Shown here: positions 5,673-6,504 of the stretch, in pieces
How positions within the stretch are numbered: the first letter of the stretch is position 1
How the letters are laid out: each line of letters opens with the position of its first letter
From: Acidilobaceae archaeon
Lineage (GTDB): Archaea; Thermoproteota; Thermoprotei_A; Sulfolobales; Acidilobaceae
Reading direction: 5' to 3'
Length of the DNA: 6,504 nt
Assembly: GCA_027013765.1 (NCBI GenBank)
Contig: JALWGG010000278.1
Coordinates: forward strand, 1 to 6,504
The notes under the pieces: generated by a model
Databases searched by the model: none
Told to the model about the DNA's origin: nothing
What the model saw: the letters and a program-made list of their open reading frames with translations, nothing else
Position numbers and translations under genes: made by a program

Positions 5673-6433
5673 CCGAATATCACCCTTACAACATCCTCCC
5701 TATCCACTATGCCGACGAGCCTCCTGGCCTCCTCCCCATCAACTACAGGGACTCTCCCCACGCCCCTCTCAACCATTATCCTCGCAGCCTCCTCCAGGCT
5801 GCTCCACGGGTATAGATAGTGGACGGTGTATGTCATTGCCTCCCTAACCCTAGGCCCCCTGTGTTGGCCTGACTCGCTTACAAGCTCCACCCTGGCATAC
5901 CCCTTACGCAACAGGTCATACTGTGTTATGATACCAACTAGCCTGCCCTTGGAGTCTACAACTGGTATTCCTGCATACTTCCTCTCCGCCATAATCCTCC
6001 ATATACTCGACACGAAGTCTTCCGGGGACGCTGTTACCGGGTCCCTAGTCATTACCTCATCAAGCCTGACCCTGGATAGGACCTCCCCACCCCTCCTCAA
6101 GTACTCCCCTATAACATGCTCAAGGCCTATCAGCCCCTTCAGGGTCTTCCCCTCGACAACTGGCGCATACCACTCGTCGAACCTGAGCATCCTCTCAACA
6201 GCACTCCAAACCCTCTCTCCTGGAGACACAGTTACTGGAGGCTCATCCATTATGTCACGGCTCTTGGCAGTCGTCTTCCTCCCGGTTATTAAAAGGACCC
6301 TCCTCCTAGGTATCCATCCAAGTAGTTCGAGGTCCTCAACCACTAGGACGACCCTACTACCCGTGTCTCTCATAAGCCTCCTAACGGCTGCAGCAGACTC
6401 CTCAGGCCCTACCACAGCTGGCCTTGGATCCAT
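5666..6433 (-). CDS. Quadruple-CBS-domain protein with degenerate first pair, first gene of the CBS cluster
   Basis: The protein has at least 255 residues in four CBS-like units near 1-48, 58-112, 125-178 and 197-252. CBS3 is canonical (DEVMTRDPVTASPED near 125-139, ending VGIITQYD with T170/D173). CBS4 ends VGIVDRED (Asp244 for Thr, D247 kept). The first pair has lost the pattern: CBS1 ends LGWIPRRR (P42, R45) and CBS2 ends KGLIGLEH (G103, H106), so it probably does not bind nucleotide in the usual way and may be structural. The ATG at 6433 is the first start in the window, but SLMDPRP reads like the internal '(D)hM-x-x-P' of a CBS domain, and the frame stays open upstream to the window edge without ATG, GTG or TTG. 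The N-terminus may therefore lie outside the window, making this entry 5'-partial. No SD is seen before the ATG. The TAG stop (5668-5666) lies inside the start of the next gene. Confidence 0.87.
   Translation of the reverse strand: MDPRPAVVGPEESAAAVRRLMRDTGSRVVLVVEDLELLGWIPRRRVLLITGRKTTAKSRDIMDEPPVTVSPGERVWSAVERMLRFDEWYAPVVEGKTLKGLIGLEHVIGEYLRRGGEVLSRVRLDEVMTRDPVTASPEDFVSSIWRIMAERKYAGIPVVDSKGRLVGIITQYDLLRKGYARVELVSESGQHRGPRVREAMTYTVHYLYPWSSLEEAARIMVERGVGRVPVVDGEEARRLVGIVDREDVVRVIFGW
5679..5684 (-). promoter_or_regulatory. SD motif GGTGAT for the second CBS gene
   Basis: On the minus strand, GGTGAT lies within the last codons of the first CBS gene and 6 bases before the GTG start at 5672. It is an exact complement to ATCACC of the archaeal 16S rRNA tail. 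It fixes the start at 5672 and indicates that the second gene is translated from a shared message with the first. Confidence 0.6.
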
Positions 6434-6493
6434 CAGGGAGGAGGCCTGGAGGCTCCTGATAGAGGATCCGGGGCTGGACAGGGATACATCACC

Positions 6494-6504
6494 ATATAAT
6501 ATAT
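6494..6504 (-). promoter_or_regulatory. Possible TATA-like element upstream of the CBS cluster
   Basis: The extreme right end of the window is A/T-only on both strands; its minus-strand reading is ATATATTATAT. If it is a TATA box, transcription would start near 6470 and give a leader of about 37 bases before the ATG at 6433. The open CBS-like frame running through the same bases argues that this could instead be coding sequence. The stretch is cut by the window edge, so the call is tentative. Confidence 0.25.

Noticed and set aside
5368..5847. Plus-strand open frame (159 codons) across the junction of the first two CBS genes
   Set aside because: It is antisense to both CBS reading frames, low in complexity (Ser/Pro/Leu) and without motif support.
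3786..6433. Tandem-repeat or CRISPR-like array explanation for the repetitive CBS region
   Set aside because: The repetition is at the protein-domain level only. No regular direct nucleotide repeats with spacers are visible.
6436..6495. ATG-GTG-ATG run on the minus strand near the right edge as a possible start for the first CBS gene
   Set aside because: These starts are in a different frame from the CBS gene and reach a TGA just before position 6433; the peptide is Pro-rich with no CBS similarity.

Overview
The window looks like chromosomal DNA of a hyperthermophilic crenarchaeon (Thermoproteota, possibly Desulfurococcales). The signs are a strong preference for AGG, ATA and CTA codons, an archaeal/eukaryal-type tryptophanyl-tRNA synthetase, GTG and TTG starts, Shine-Dalgarno-like GAGGTG or GGTGAT motifs, and AT-rich TATA-like boxes close upstream of starts. 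The order-level guess is inference. No mobile element, CRISPR array, tRNA or rRNA was found.

Layout, left to right. (1) Positions 1-270 hold the 3' end of an unrecognised plus-strand gene that enters from outside the window. (2) Positions 318-1961 encode a full-length member of the poorly characterised 'predicted ATPase of the ABC class' family (COG3044 / PF09818). (3) Positions 2009-3127 encode tryptophanyl-tRNA synthetase (trpS); a GTG at 2000 is the alternative start. (4) A 170-base gap with small inverted repeats and TATA-like stretches leads to a 157-residue orphan protein (3298-3771) with a faint nucleotidyltransferase-like motif. (5) A short AT-rich palindromic spacer separates this gene from a convergent minus-strand cluster.

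The minus-strand cluster (6433 down to 3786) is the most distinctive part. It holds three consecutive genes, each encoding a protein built almost entirely of four CBS domains, so twelve CBS domains in a row. The genes are tightly packed: a 7-base overlap, then a 6-base gap. Each downstream gene is preceded by a GGTGA-type ribosome-binding motif 6 bases before its GTG or TTG start, and one upstream stop codon lies inside the next gene's motif, so translational coupling is likely. The members differ. The first-transcribed protein has lost the usual ligand-contact residues in its first CBS pair, the second has an arginine-rich N-terminal extension, and the third is the most canonical. None has a recognisable effector domain, so a multi-subunit adenine-nucleotide sensor acting on an unlinked partner is a reasonable but unproven inference.

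The plus-strand genes look like separate short transcription units rather than one operon, because TATA-like boxes precede the ATPase gene and trpS. The window resembles ordinary core archaeal chromosome. No clearly new defence or mobile system is visible; the triple CBS cluster and the orphan protein are the parts most worth following up.
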